From an uncultured Coriobacteriaceae bacterium (lineage in GTDB: Bacteria > Actinomycetota > Coriobacteriia > Coriobacteriales > Eggerthellaceae), in assembly GCA_900552585.1 (NCBI GenBank), contig USAB01000056.1, positions 1-11,673 on the forward strand: a stretch of DNA of 11,673 bases, given 5' to 3'. This document shows positions 5,857 through 11,673 of this stretch, one piece after another. The notes beneath the pieces are model-generated. The model saw only the letters and a list, made by a program, of their open reading frames with translations, ran no database searches and had not been told where the DNA came from. Positions within the stretch are counted from its first letter, which is position 1; every line of letters starts with the position of its first letter. The translations under genes were made by a program, and so were the position numbers.

Positions 5857-7143
5857 ATGGATGGCGAAACGGAAGACATCAAGGCGCAGAACCGCAGGCT
5901 GGTTGCAGCCTATTTCGAAGGGGGCTTCCGCCCCAAGGACGAGGCGTGCCATCTGGGCGTGGAGGCAGAGCATTTCGTGGTGCACGATGACGGCACGCCG
6001 GTCTCGTATGCAGGCGAAGAGGGCAACTTCGGTATGCGCGATGTGCTGGAATACCTGAGCGCCTTCTACACGGACGCGTTCTACAACCTGAAGGGCGAGC
6101 TCATCGGCTTGGCGAACGAGACGGCCTCCATCACGCTGGAGCCGGCGGCCCAGCTGGAGATCAGCATTGCGCCGTATGCGGACGTCTGCGACATCGCCCG
6201 CTCGTACCGGATGTTCCGCGAGGCCGTGGACCCGTACCTGTCGCTGCGCTGCGCGCACCTCATTGCGCACGGCTACCATCCCACCACGCGCGCGCTGGAT
6301 ATGCCGCTCATCCCGAAAGAGCGGTACCGCCTGATGAACGAGCATTTCGCCCGGATCGGCTCTCATGGAGAGCGCATGATGCGCGCCTCGGCATCCACGC
6401 AGGTCTCCATCGATTTTACGGATGAGGCGGACGCCGTGCGCAAGTTCCGCGTGGCGGCGGCCATCGGTCCGGTGCTGGCGGCCATCACGGACAACACGCC
6501 GGCATTCGAAGGGAAGCCGAACCATAGGCCCATCGCGCGCCTGAACCTCTGGCGCCAGGTGGACGATGCCCGCTGCCGCGTGGTGCCGGGCACGTTCGAC
6601 GAGGGCTTCGGCTTCCAGGCGTATGCGGATTGGATGCTGGGCGCGTCTCCCATCTTCGTGGACCGTCCCGCCGCGGACGACCCGGATGGCCCCGCCATCC
6701 GCGCGGTGGGCGATACGCCGGCGGGCGACGTATATGCAGATGCGCCTATGAGCAGGGGAGACATAGAGCATCTCATCTCCATGTTCTGGCCGGACGTCCG
6801 CCTCAAGCGCTTTGTGGAGATCCGCCAGGCCGACTGCCTGCCGGCGGCCCAGATATTCGGCTACACGGCGCTCATCAAGGGGCTGTTCTATTCGGAGCAG
6901 AGCCTGGATGCGTTGGAGCAGTCTCTGGGCGTGAAGGACGGCATGTGGCCGCTGACCGCCGCGGATGTGGATGATGCCATCGCGGCCATCGGCGCGGACG
7001 GGTTCGATGCGAACGTGTACGGGCGCACGCTGCAGAGCTGGGAGGACCTGCTGTTCGCCACGGCGCGCGCGGCGCTTTCCCCGTCAGATGCCGCGTACCT
7101 GGACGGTCTGGAGCGCTTCGCGGACGACAAGCCCTGGTGGTAG
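5857..7143 (+). CDS. gshA: Plant-type (GCS2) glutamate-cysteine ligase
   Basis: A 428-residue enzyme of the plant/proteobacterial glutamate-cysteine ligase family, joining glutamate to cysteine with ATP to give gamma-glutamylcysteine, the first step of glutathione-type thiols. Seen: GVEAEHFVV (34-42) with the two metal/substrate glutamates E36 and E38; ITLEPAAQLEIS (92-103) with E95, Q99 and E101; MMRASASTQVSIDF (174-187), equivalent to the plant TCTVQVNLDF; RKFRVAAAIGPV; and FGFQAYADWML, all in the expected order. Length is normal for the single-domain form. A paralogue lies on the opposite strand at 7797-9467, sharing the same motifs. No glutathione synthetase is seen, so the end product may be gamma-glutamylcysteine itself or another amide. 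It could instead act on a different acceptor amine, as EgtA-like members use the same fold. Family call is secure. Confidence 0.9.
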   Translation: MDGETEDIKAQNRRLVAAYFEGGFRPKDEACHLGVEAEHFVVHDDGTPVSYAGEEGNFGMRDVLEYLSAFYTDAFYNLKGELIGLANETASITLEPAAQLEISIAPYADVCDIARSYRMFREAVDPYLSLRCAHLIAHGYHPTTRALDMPLIPKERYRLMNEHFARIGSHGERMMRASASTQVSIDFTDEADAVRKFRVAAAIGPVLAAITDNTPAFEGKPNHRPIARLNLWRQVDDARCRVVPGTFDEGFGFQAYADWMLGASPIFVDRPAADDPDGPAIRAVGDTPAGDVYADAPMSRGDIEHLISMFWPDVRLKRFVEIRQADCLPAAQIFGYTALIKGLFYSEQSLDALEQSLGVKDGMWPLTAADVDDAIAAIGADGFDANVYGRTLQSWEDLLFATARAALSPSDAAYLDGLERFADDKPWW

Positions 7144-7189
7144 GCCCCGGCGAAGGGGCCGCCGCATGCCCGGTGCGCAGCCGGGCATG
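7143..7189 (+). repeat. Two tandem GC-rich hairpins after the first ligase
   Basis: GGCCCC (7143-7148) pairs with GGGGCC (7155-7160), starting at the last base of the stop codon. CATGCCCGG (7165-7173) pairs with CCGGGCATG (7181-7189). Neither has a U-tract. They precede the strong terminator at 7227 and may protect the 3' end of the message. Confidence 0.5.
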
Positions 7190-7226
7190 GCCGTGAGATG
7201 CGCGGGCCGAACGGCTGCAGGCATAA

Positions 7227-7273
7227 AAAACGGGCGCTGCCGCCGGATTCCTCCGGTCTGCAGCGCCCGTTTT
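7227..7273. terminator. Bidirectional intrinsic terminator with inner stem
   Basis: AAAACGGGCGCTG (7227-7239) pairs perfectly with CAGCGCCCGTTTT (7261-7273), and the 21-base interior contains a further CCGGA/TCCGG stem. The A-run and T-run flanks give U-tracts on both strands. It sits between the ends of the convergent ligase and FKBP genes. Confidence 0.9.
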
Positions 7274-7304
7274 CCGTTTGCGGGATGTGTTTGCACGCGG
7301 CGTG

Positions 7305-7730
7305 CTACTCCACGCTGAGCAGCGTGATCTCGAAGTTCAGGTCCTTGCCGGCCATCTCGCTGTTCAGGTCGAACGTCACGTACGTGTCGTCCATGTCCGC
7401 TACCAGGGCCTGGAACGGCTGGCCGTCGGCGGTCTGCAGGATGATGCGCTCGCCCACGGGCAGCTGGTCGGCGTTCGGGATGTTCGCCAGCGGCACCTTC
7501 TGCACCATGTCCTCGCGGCGCTCGCCGTAGGCCTCGGCACAGGGGATGTGCACGTTCACCGTCTGCCCGACCTCCATGTCCTTCACGGCCTTGTCGAAGC
7601 CGGGGATCATCTGGCCTGTCATGCACTTGAAGGTCAGCGGGGTGTTGCGGTCGTAGGACGAATCGAATTTCGTGCCGTCGTCCAGCGTGCCGGTGTAGTG
7701 CACGCTGACGGTCTTTCCTGCGTTGCTCAT
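7305..7730 (-). CDS. SlyD-like FKBP-type peptidyl-prolyl isomerase
   Basis: A 141-residue cytoplasmic prolyl isomerase and chaperone. Seen: VHYTGTLDDGTKFDSS (10-25), the start of the split FKBP domain; GQMIPGFDKAVKDMEVG (39-55), the active-site helix; the insert-in-flap chaperone domain beginning at HIPCAEAYGERRED (61-74) and running to about 120; and the closing strand DLNSEMAGKDLNFEITLLSV (121-140), which matches the family N-x-x-LAGK-x-LNFE ending. The metal-binding His-rich tail of E. coli SlyD is absent. ATG 7730 is chosen because homology begins at once; the ribosome site is only AGAGAG-like, and in-frame ATGs at 7775 and 7751 add a basic tail. It lies 66 bp downstream of the extended ligase on the same strand with no terminator between, so cotranscription is likely, perhaps to assist folding of that enzyme. 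Confidence 0.92.
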   Translation of the reverse strand: MSNAGKTVSVHYTGTLDDGTKFDSSYDRNTPLTFKCMTGQMIPGFDKAVKDMEVGQTVNVHIPCAEAYGERREDMVQKVPLANIPNADQLPVGERIILQTADGQPFQALVADMDDTYVTFDLNSEMAGKDLNFEITLLSVE

Positions 7731-7751
7731 GGTGTCTCTCTTTCTCTTCAT

Positions 7752-7767
7752 GCCGCCTGCGGGCGGC
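7752..7767 (-). repeat. Short hairpin in the leader of the FKBP gene
   Basis: GCCGCC and GGCGGC form a 6-bp stem with a 4-base loop, about 20 bases before the FKBP start, in the gap after the extended ligase. No U-run follows, so it is not a terminator; it may tune relative expression of the two cotranscribed genes. Confidence 0.4.
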
Positions 7768-7796
7768 GATTGCAACCGGGCGTTCTCGCGGGGCGC

Positions 7797-9467
7797 TTAC
7801 AGCATCAGGTCCGTGAGCTCGGCCAGCGTCAGGCCGTTCATGGCAAGCGTGGTCAGCGGTTCCAGCACTTTGCGCTCGTCGGGGTTCAGATGGAATTTCG
7901 CGATCATGTGCAGGCGCGCGGCGATATCGGATGTCTTTTTGCCACCGTAGATCTCCGCGTCGTAGCCCTTCTCCATCATGGACAGCTTCGCCAGCGTGAT
8001 GTCCTTCGAATGGATGTGGTCCATGTCCAGGACGTTCTCGGCCTGGGCCAGGGCATCGTCGGTGCTGAAAAGCCCCTTTGCGAACGCCGCCAGCGCGGCG
8101 GCGTATTCCACGGGCATGGAGTCTGCCACGCGGATTTCGATGAAGCCCTTCAAGCGCACGTCGGGGAACACCATGGACATGGCGTGGTCGGCATCTTCGG
8201 GCGTCATGGGCGTGTTCGCATAGATCTCGCCGAATGTGCGCTCGTCGTAGCGCCAGCCGCCGTTCCCATCCGGCGCCACGATGGCAGGAACGTCCAGCAG
8301 CCATTCGGCATACGTGCGCGGCGTCCAATCGGCGTCGAACGTGCCGGGAGCCACGTTGCAGCGGGCGCGATCCACGCCGTTCCACATCATGGTGCGCATC
8401 ATGATGCGGTCGCAGTTCTCGTCCTCGAAGCGCATGGTGTTGCAGCACATCAGTGCCAGGATGGGGCCCAGTGCGTTCGCCAGACGGAATTTGCGCTTGC
8501 AGTCGTCCTCGTCGCGGAAGTCCACGGAGACCTGCGTGCTGGCGCTGCCGCGCATCATGCAGGTGCCATACGGGCCGAACTTGCGGAAGTAGCGGTCCAT
8601 GAAACGGTAGCGGTCCTTCGGGATGAGCTCCATATCCTCGGCCTTGCCCACCGGCATGTAGCCCAGGGGCAGGATCATCTGGCCGCGGTCGGAAAGCGTC
8701 TTCGAAATCTCGTCCTGGAAGGCTTCCAGCTGCTCTTTAGCGGTGTTCATGTCGCTGTAGGGGCCGGCAGAGATTTCCAGCTGGCCGGCAGGCTCCAGCG
8801 TGATGTTCTGCTGGAATCCGTCCACGGAGCGGGACAGGCCGATGAGCTCGCCGTCCTCCGTATACGCCTTCTTGCCCTCCCACGCCGGCGCGATGTCCTG
8901 GAGCAGCGAGCGGATGCCGTGCTCCTCGGACCAGCTGACGCGCGTCAGGTCGCCGTGCAGGACGAATTGCTCCAGCTCGATGCCCACTTGGTCGGTGGTG
9001 CGGTGGTGTGCCGTCATCAGGTTGTCCAGGCCGGTGGGCGTCAGGCTCAGCTGCGCGATGGCCTGCTTGCGGCCGGCAAGTTTCTCAGATGCCCGTGCGC
9101 GGAACGCCTCGAACGCGGCCGCCGACTTCATCAGGTCGTCGAACGGGCCGGCCGACAGCTTCAGGCTGCCGTCGCCTTCGTAGGACACGATCTCCATGAC
9201 GCCGCCGTCGTTGCGTTGGATGGCGGAGAGCATGCCCCGGTCGTCGTAGACCTGCTCGGGGTAGGTGCTGCCCAGTTCGTCCAGCAGCACGGCAAGGCCC
9301 TGCTGCTCCATGAACGTAACCGGGGTGCCGTCTGCGTGCGTGACGGCGTATGTCGCCTCCACGCCGAAACCGTCGCCTGCGGGCGACGCGTTTCCCAGCA
9401 GGCGCGCCGTCAGCACGTCCAGATTATGCTGGCGGCAGGGCTGGGATGCCGTAGTGTCTTCGCTCAA
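7797..9467 (-). CDS. Glutamate-cysteine ligase paralogue with a duplicated, degenerate N-terminal module
   Basis: A 556-residue protein. Residues about 160-556 form a complete plant-type ligase: VGIELEQFVL (161-170, E164 and E166), ITLEPAGQLEISAGPY (222-237, E225, Q229, E231), MMRGSASTQVSVDF (304-317), RKFRLANALGPI and RTYAEWLLDVP. Residues about 34-143 repeat the first part of that domain: FGVEATYAVTHADGTPV matches VGIELEQFVLHGDLTRV, and YEGDGSLKLSAGPF (96-109) matches LEPAGQLEISAGPY in register. In the repeat the second glutamate is Thr39, Gln is Ser101 and the last Glu is Lys103, so it cannot be catalytic by itself. The start is TTG 9467, with GGAG nine bases upstream and an in-frame TGA three codons upstream, ruling out a longer form. 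It is cotranscribed with the FKBP gene. It is a paralogue of the ligase at 5857. A different substrate or an allosteric role for the extra module is possible. Confidence 0.88.
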   Translation of the reverse strand: MSEDTTASQPCRQHNLDVLTARLLGNASPAGDGFGVEATYAVTHADGTPVTFMEQQGLAVLLDELGSTYPEQVYDDRGMLSAIQRNDGGVMEIVSYEGDGSLKLSAGPFDDLMKSAAAFEAFRARASEKLAGRKQAIAQLSLTPTGLDNLMTAHHRTTDQVGIELEQFVLHGDLTRVSWSEEHGIRSLLQDIAPAWEGKKAYTEDGELIGLSRSVDGFQQNITLEPAGQLEISAGPYSDMNTAKEQLEAFQDEISKTLSDRGQMILPLGYMPVGKAEDMELIPKDRYRFMDRYFRKFGPYGTCMMRGSASTQVSVDFRDEDDCKRKFRLANALGPILALMCCNTMRFEDENCDRIMMRTMMWNGVDRARCNVAPGTFDADWTPRTYAEWLLDVPAIVAPDGNGGWRYDERTFGEIYANTPMTPEDADHAMSMVFPDVRLKGFIEIRVADSMPVEYAAALAAFAKGLFSTDDALAQAENVLDMDHIHSKDITLAKLSMMEKGYDAEIYGGKKTSDIAARLHMIAKFHLNPDERKVLEPLTTLAMNGLTLAELTDLML

Positions 9468-9497
9468 ATGATCTCACTCCATGTTGTCGCTGTGGAA

Positions 9498-9527
9498 TTG
9501 GCACAGGGACCTTGATAGGGGTTATTA
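9498..9527 (+). promoter_or_regulatory. Weak candidate promoter for the polysaccharide operon
   Basis: TTGGCA (9498-9503) and TTATTA (9522-9527) are spaced by 18 bp in the AT-richer divergent region. It would give a leader of roughly 130 bases before the dehydratase gene, containing the inverted repeat at 9543-9596. Only the hexamers and spacing support it. Confidence 0.3.
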
Positions 9528-9542
9528 TTGTCGCGTTGATTC

Positions 9543-9596
9543 TAGCGAAATGCGCCTGATTTTGCGGGCATGTTGGAGAATGACAGAATTTCGCTA
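9543..9596. repeat. 9-bp perfect inverted repeat in the divergent region before the polysaccharide operon
   Basis: TAGCGAAAT (9543-9551) and ATTTCGCTA (9588-9596) are exact complements, 36 bases apart. They lie between the start of the extended ligase and the dehydratase. They could be two half-sites for a looping regulator or the base of a leader-RNA stem. Confidence 0.45.
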
Positions 9597-9649
9597 CCGA
9601 ATCTCATACCAGGACCGGCCTATCGGGAATCGCGCTGGACCGGATAAGT

Positions 9650-9655
9650 AGGAGG
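9650..9655 (+). promoter_or_regulatory. Strong Shine-Dalgarno pointing to an ATT start
   Basis: AGGAGG overlaps an in-frame TAG (9649-9651) and lies eight bases before ATT 9664. The nearest conventional start in frame, TTG 9688, is 32 bases away, too far for this site. The spacing therefore selects ATT. Confidence 0.7.
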
Positions 9656-9663
9656 ACCGAGCC

Positions 9664-11535
9664 ATTCGCATCACCCAGAGAACCGCCTTGCTGTTCTGCC
9701 TGGATGTGGTGGACACCTATGTTGCCTATTTCCTGGCATCGTGGATGACGAACGTGTACGGCGAGGTTTTCACCAGTACGGACGTGCTGTTCGCCATCGG
9801 CATCCTGGCAATCGTGAACGTGTTGGTGTTCGCCGCATTTCATCTGTACAACAGTCTGTGGGAATACGCCTCCGTGAACGAGGCCATGCAGATTATCCTG
9901 GCCGTGGCCATCGCCACGTTCTTGGGGGGCACGCTGCAGTTCGCCATCGGCATCGAGCGCCTTCCTATCCGCGTGTACTTCACGGCATTCGTGCTGCTGG
10001 TGCTCTTGCTGGGCGCTTCGCGCATGGTTTTCCGCGTGCACCACAACCATAAGCACCGGTTCCGCAGCGCAGACCGCAAGGCATGCGACCCGCAGCGCCT
10101 CCGCACGCTCATCGTGGGCGCGGGCGAGACGGGCTCGCTCACCATCAACCGCATGTCCGCCGGCGATCCGCTGATGCCGGGCATCCCGCTGGTGGCAACG
10201 GACGACGACCCGAAGAAACGCAATGCACGCATCCATGGCGTGCGCGTGGAGGGCGGCAGCAGCGACATCCTGCGCCTGGTGGACGAATATGATATCGAGC
10301 AGATTGTCCTGGCCATTCCGTCGGCCACGCTGGAAGAGCGCAAGCACATTTACGACATCTGCATGCGGACGGACTGCGTGCTGAAGACGCTGCCGAACGT
10401 GCGCGAGCTGCGAACGGACGAGCTGGACGATGTTGCGCTGCGCGACGTGGACGTGGCCGACTTGCTGGGTCGCGATGAGATTATCATGAACACGCGTGCC
10501 ATCAGCGGCTATATCGCCGGCAAGACGGTGCTCGTCACGGGCGGCGGCGGGTCCATCGGCTCCGAGCTGTGCCGCCAGCTGTGCCATGTGGCGCCGAAGC
10601 GCATCGTGGTCTTCGACATGTATGAGAACGACGCGTACCTGCTGCGCAACGAGCTGCTGGCGCGCTACGACGACATCGACATCGTCATCGAGATCGGCAG
10701 CGTGGTGGACGTCGATCGCATCAACGAGGTCTTTGACAAGTACCGTCCCAGCGCCGTGTTCCATGCGGCGGCGCATAAGCACGTGCCGCTCATGGAGGCA
10801 TGCCCCCGCGAGGCGGTGCTGAACAACGTGTTCGGAACGTTGAACACCGTTCGCGCCGCGGACCGCACGGGCGTGGAGCGCTTCACGTTCATCTCCACGG
10901 ATAAGGCCGTGAACCCCACGTCCGTCATGGGCGCCACGAAGCGCCTGGGCGAGATGATCATCCAGTATTATGCGAACACCTCGAAGACCATCTTCTCGGC
11001 CGTCCGCTTCGGCAACGTGCTGGGCTCGCACGGCAGCGTCATCCCCATCTTCCAGAAGCAGATTGCCGCCGGCGGGCCGGTGACGGTCACGCACCCCGAC
11101 ATCGTCCGCTACTTCATGACCATCCCGGAAGCCGTGTCACTGGTCCTTCAGGCAGCACATTATGCAAAAGGCGGCGAGATCTTCATCCTGGACATGGGCG
11201 AACCGGTCCGGATCGATGAGATGGCACGAAACCTGATCCGCCTGTCCGGATTCACACCGGATGTAGACATCAAAGTCGAGTACACCGGCCTGCGTCCGGG
11301 AGAAAAACTTTTCGAAGAGCTCCTGATGGCAGAAGAAGGCATGCAGGAGACACCAAACAAACTGATCCATATCGGCAAACCAATCGAGATGGACGATGCA
11401 GCATTTAAAAAGAAACTCAGACAGCTGGATGAGGCAGCATACCAGGAAACAGATCGGATGAAACGACTGGTGGCAGAAGTCGTGCCGACGTATCATCCGG
11501 AAAATGGCAAACATGTAAAAGTAAAAGAGGCATAG
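9664..11535 (+). CDS. Membrane-bound UDP-sugar 4,6-dehydratase, CapD/WbpM type, with an internal composition break
   Basis: A 623-residue nucleotide-sugar dehydratase of the large, membrane-anchored class, making UDP-4-keto-6-deoxy sugars for capsule or exopolysaccharide. Seen: four hydrophobic helices (about 9-28, 40-60, 76-97, 104-122); a first Rossmann domain with VGAGETG (151-157); a second, catalytic SDR domain with LVTGGGGSIGSE (290-301), ISTDKAVNPTSVMGATKR (410-427), in which Met422 replaces the usual catalytic Tyr and Lys426 is kept as in WbpM (S-M-K type), RFGNVLGSHGSVIP, and GLRPGEKLFEELL near the end. The probable start is ATT, chosen from the AGGAGG eight bases upstream; it gives an RITQRTALLFCLDVV start that fits the family. 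From about 11060-11150 on, codon use switches from AAG/GCC/GCG to AAA/GCA, although the protein stays intact. It precedes a sugar transferase by 2 bp, as the first gene of the operon. Confidence 0.93.
   Translation: MRITQRTALLFCLDVVDTYVAYFLASWMTNVYGEVFTSTDVLFAIGILAIVNVLVFAAFHLYNSLWEYASVNEAMQIILAVAIATFLGGTLQFAIGIERLPIRVYFTAFVLLVLLLGASRMVFRVHHNHKHRFRSADRKACDPQRLRTLIVGAGETGSLTINRMSAGDPLMPGIPLVATDDDPKKRNARIHGVRVEGGSSDILRLVDEYDIEQIVLAIPSATLEERKHIYDICMRTDCVLKTLPNVRELRTDELDDVALRDVDVADLLGRDEIIMNTRAISGYIAGKTVLVTGGGGSIGSELCRQLCHVAPKRIVVFDMYENDAYLLRNELLARYDDIDIVIEIGSVVDVDRINEVFDKYRPSAVFHAAAHKHVPLMEACPREAVLNNVFGTLNTVRAADRTGVERFTFISTDKAVNPTSVMGATKRLGEMIIQYYANTSKTIFSAVRFGNVLGSHGSVIPIFQKQIAAGGPVTVTHPDIVRYFMTIPEAVSLVLQAAHYAKGGEIFILDMGEPVRIDEMARNLIRLSGFTPDVDIKVEYTGLRPGEKLFEELLMAEEGMQETPNKLIHIGKPIEMDDAAFKKKLRQLDEAAYQETDRMKRLVAEVVPTYHPENGKHVKVKEA
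11060..11150. other. Codon-use and GC breakpoint inside the dehydratase gene
   Basis: Hand counts: between about 10500 and 11060 all 8 lysines are AAG and about 1 in 20 alanines is GCA. After 11150, 11 of 12 lysines are AAA and all 11 alanines are GCA. GC is about 68% over 11041-11100, 45-47% over 11401-11520 and 35% over 11581-11640. The reading frame and motifs are continuous, so two homologous alleles of different origin seem to be joined here. Confidence 0.8.
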
Positions 11536-11537
11536 AG

Positions 11538-11673
11538 ATGAAGAAGAAAAGAAGAATAACAACAGATATGCCGAGAATGAAAAAGGCAGATCCCTTCTAT
11601 AGAGATCAGGTGAAGCGAATTTTAGATTTGTTAATAGCAATACCGGTATTTATTGTAGCATTGATACCTATGA
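11538..11673 (+). CDS. Probable initiating sugar (undecaprenyl-phosphate) transferase, 5' end only
   Basis: Forty-five codons are present and the frame runs off the window. The N-terminus is very basic (MKKKRRITTDMPRMKKADPF), then YRDQVKRILDLLIAI and a hydrophobic run to the edge. The pattern of a basic start, a K-R-x-x-D motif and a long membrane helix is that of bacterial sugar transferases (PF02397), which load the first sugar phosphate onto undecaprenyl phosphate. ATG follows the dehydratase stop by 2 bp with AAAGAGG (11524-11530) seven bases upstream, so the two genes are translated from one message. Codons are AGA-, ATA- and TTA-rich and GC is about 35%, unlike the rest of the window. 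The catalytic part is outside the window, so the call rests on the N-terminus and the operon context. Confidence 0.7.
   Translation, partial: MKKKRRITTDMPRMKKADPFYRDQVKRILDLLIAIPVFIVALIPM

Noticed and set aside
5206..6771. 521-codon minus-strand open frame across the deformylase-like gene and the first ligase
   Set aside because: It spans two genes with recognised motifs on the other strand and has no recognisable domain or start signal.
7084..8448. Possible frameshifted third ligase fragment on the minus strand
   Set aside because: The resemblance comes only from reading the real ligase and FKBP genes out of frame. No nucleotide-level duplication was seen.
7278..9515. Very long plus-strand open frame (745 codons) opposite the extended ligase
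   Set aside because: It is the antisense mirror of a GC-rich gene, its product is His/Arg/Val/Gln-rich without motifs, and it has no ribosome binding site. The minus strand carries clear family motifs.
9468..9663. A riboswitch or tRNA gene in the divergent gap
   Set aside because: No conserved riboswitch core or cloverleaf could be traced; only one inverted repeat and weak promoter-like hexamers are visible.
9604..11094. 496-codon minus-strand open frame opposite the dehydratase
   Set aside because: It is an antisense shadow with low-complexity His/Arg/Asp content. It stops being open exactly where the GC content falls, as expected for a GC artefact.

Overview
The window looks like chromosome from a high-GC anaerobic actinobacterium, most plausibly a coriobacterium (Eggerthellaceae-like). 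This is inferred from about 60-68% GC, GCC/GCG/AAG/CTG-dominated codon use, clear Shine-Dalgarno sites with GTG, TTG and probably ATT starts, and the gene content (plant-type glutamate-cysteine ligases, a bacterial Elp3, a Zn-type macrodomain). The genus was not tested. No tRNA, rRNA, CRISPR array, insertion sequence or phage gene cluster was seen.

Left part (1-2000): a divergent pair whose starts are 56 bp apart. The minus-strand gene is a 3'-truncated Elp3-type radical SAM/acetyltransferase. The plus-strand gene is a class I methyltransferase with the N- and C-terminal hallmarks of Trm9/ALKBH8. In eukaryotes Elp3 makes cm5U34 and Trm9 methylates it to mcm5U34, so the pair suggests a bacterial version of that wobble-uridine pathway.

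Middle (2000-5720): an HxlR-family regulator with a candidate operator; a divergent ThyX-like protein lacking the RHR signature; a bidirectional terminator; a minus-strand pair of an LCM/TcmP-type O-methyltransferase followed by a Zn-macrodomain ADP-ribosyl hydrolase; and, divergent from that pair, a peptide-deformylase homologue with a changed motif I.

Thiol region (5857-9467): two paralogous plant-type glutamate-cysteine ligases in convergent orientation. A SlyD/FKBP-type prolyl isomerase lies between them, downstream of the second ligase on the same strand, and a strong bidirectional terminator separates the two sides. The second ligase carries an extra N-terminal module that is a degenerate copy of the first part of its own catalytic domain. 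No glutathione synthetase gene is visible.

Right end (9664-11673): start of a surface-polysaccharide operon, with a membrane-bound two-Rossmann UDP-sugar 4,6-dehydratase (CapD/WbpM type, apparently starting at ATT) and the beginning of a probable initiating sugar transferase. Codon use and GC content switch abruptly inside the dehydratase gene, between about 11060 and 11150, from the high-GC host style to a lower-GC, Firmicutes-like style that continues into the next gene. This looks like a recombination joint at the edge of an imported polysaccharide locus, or else an assembly chimera.
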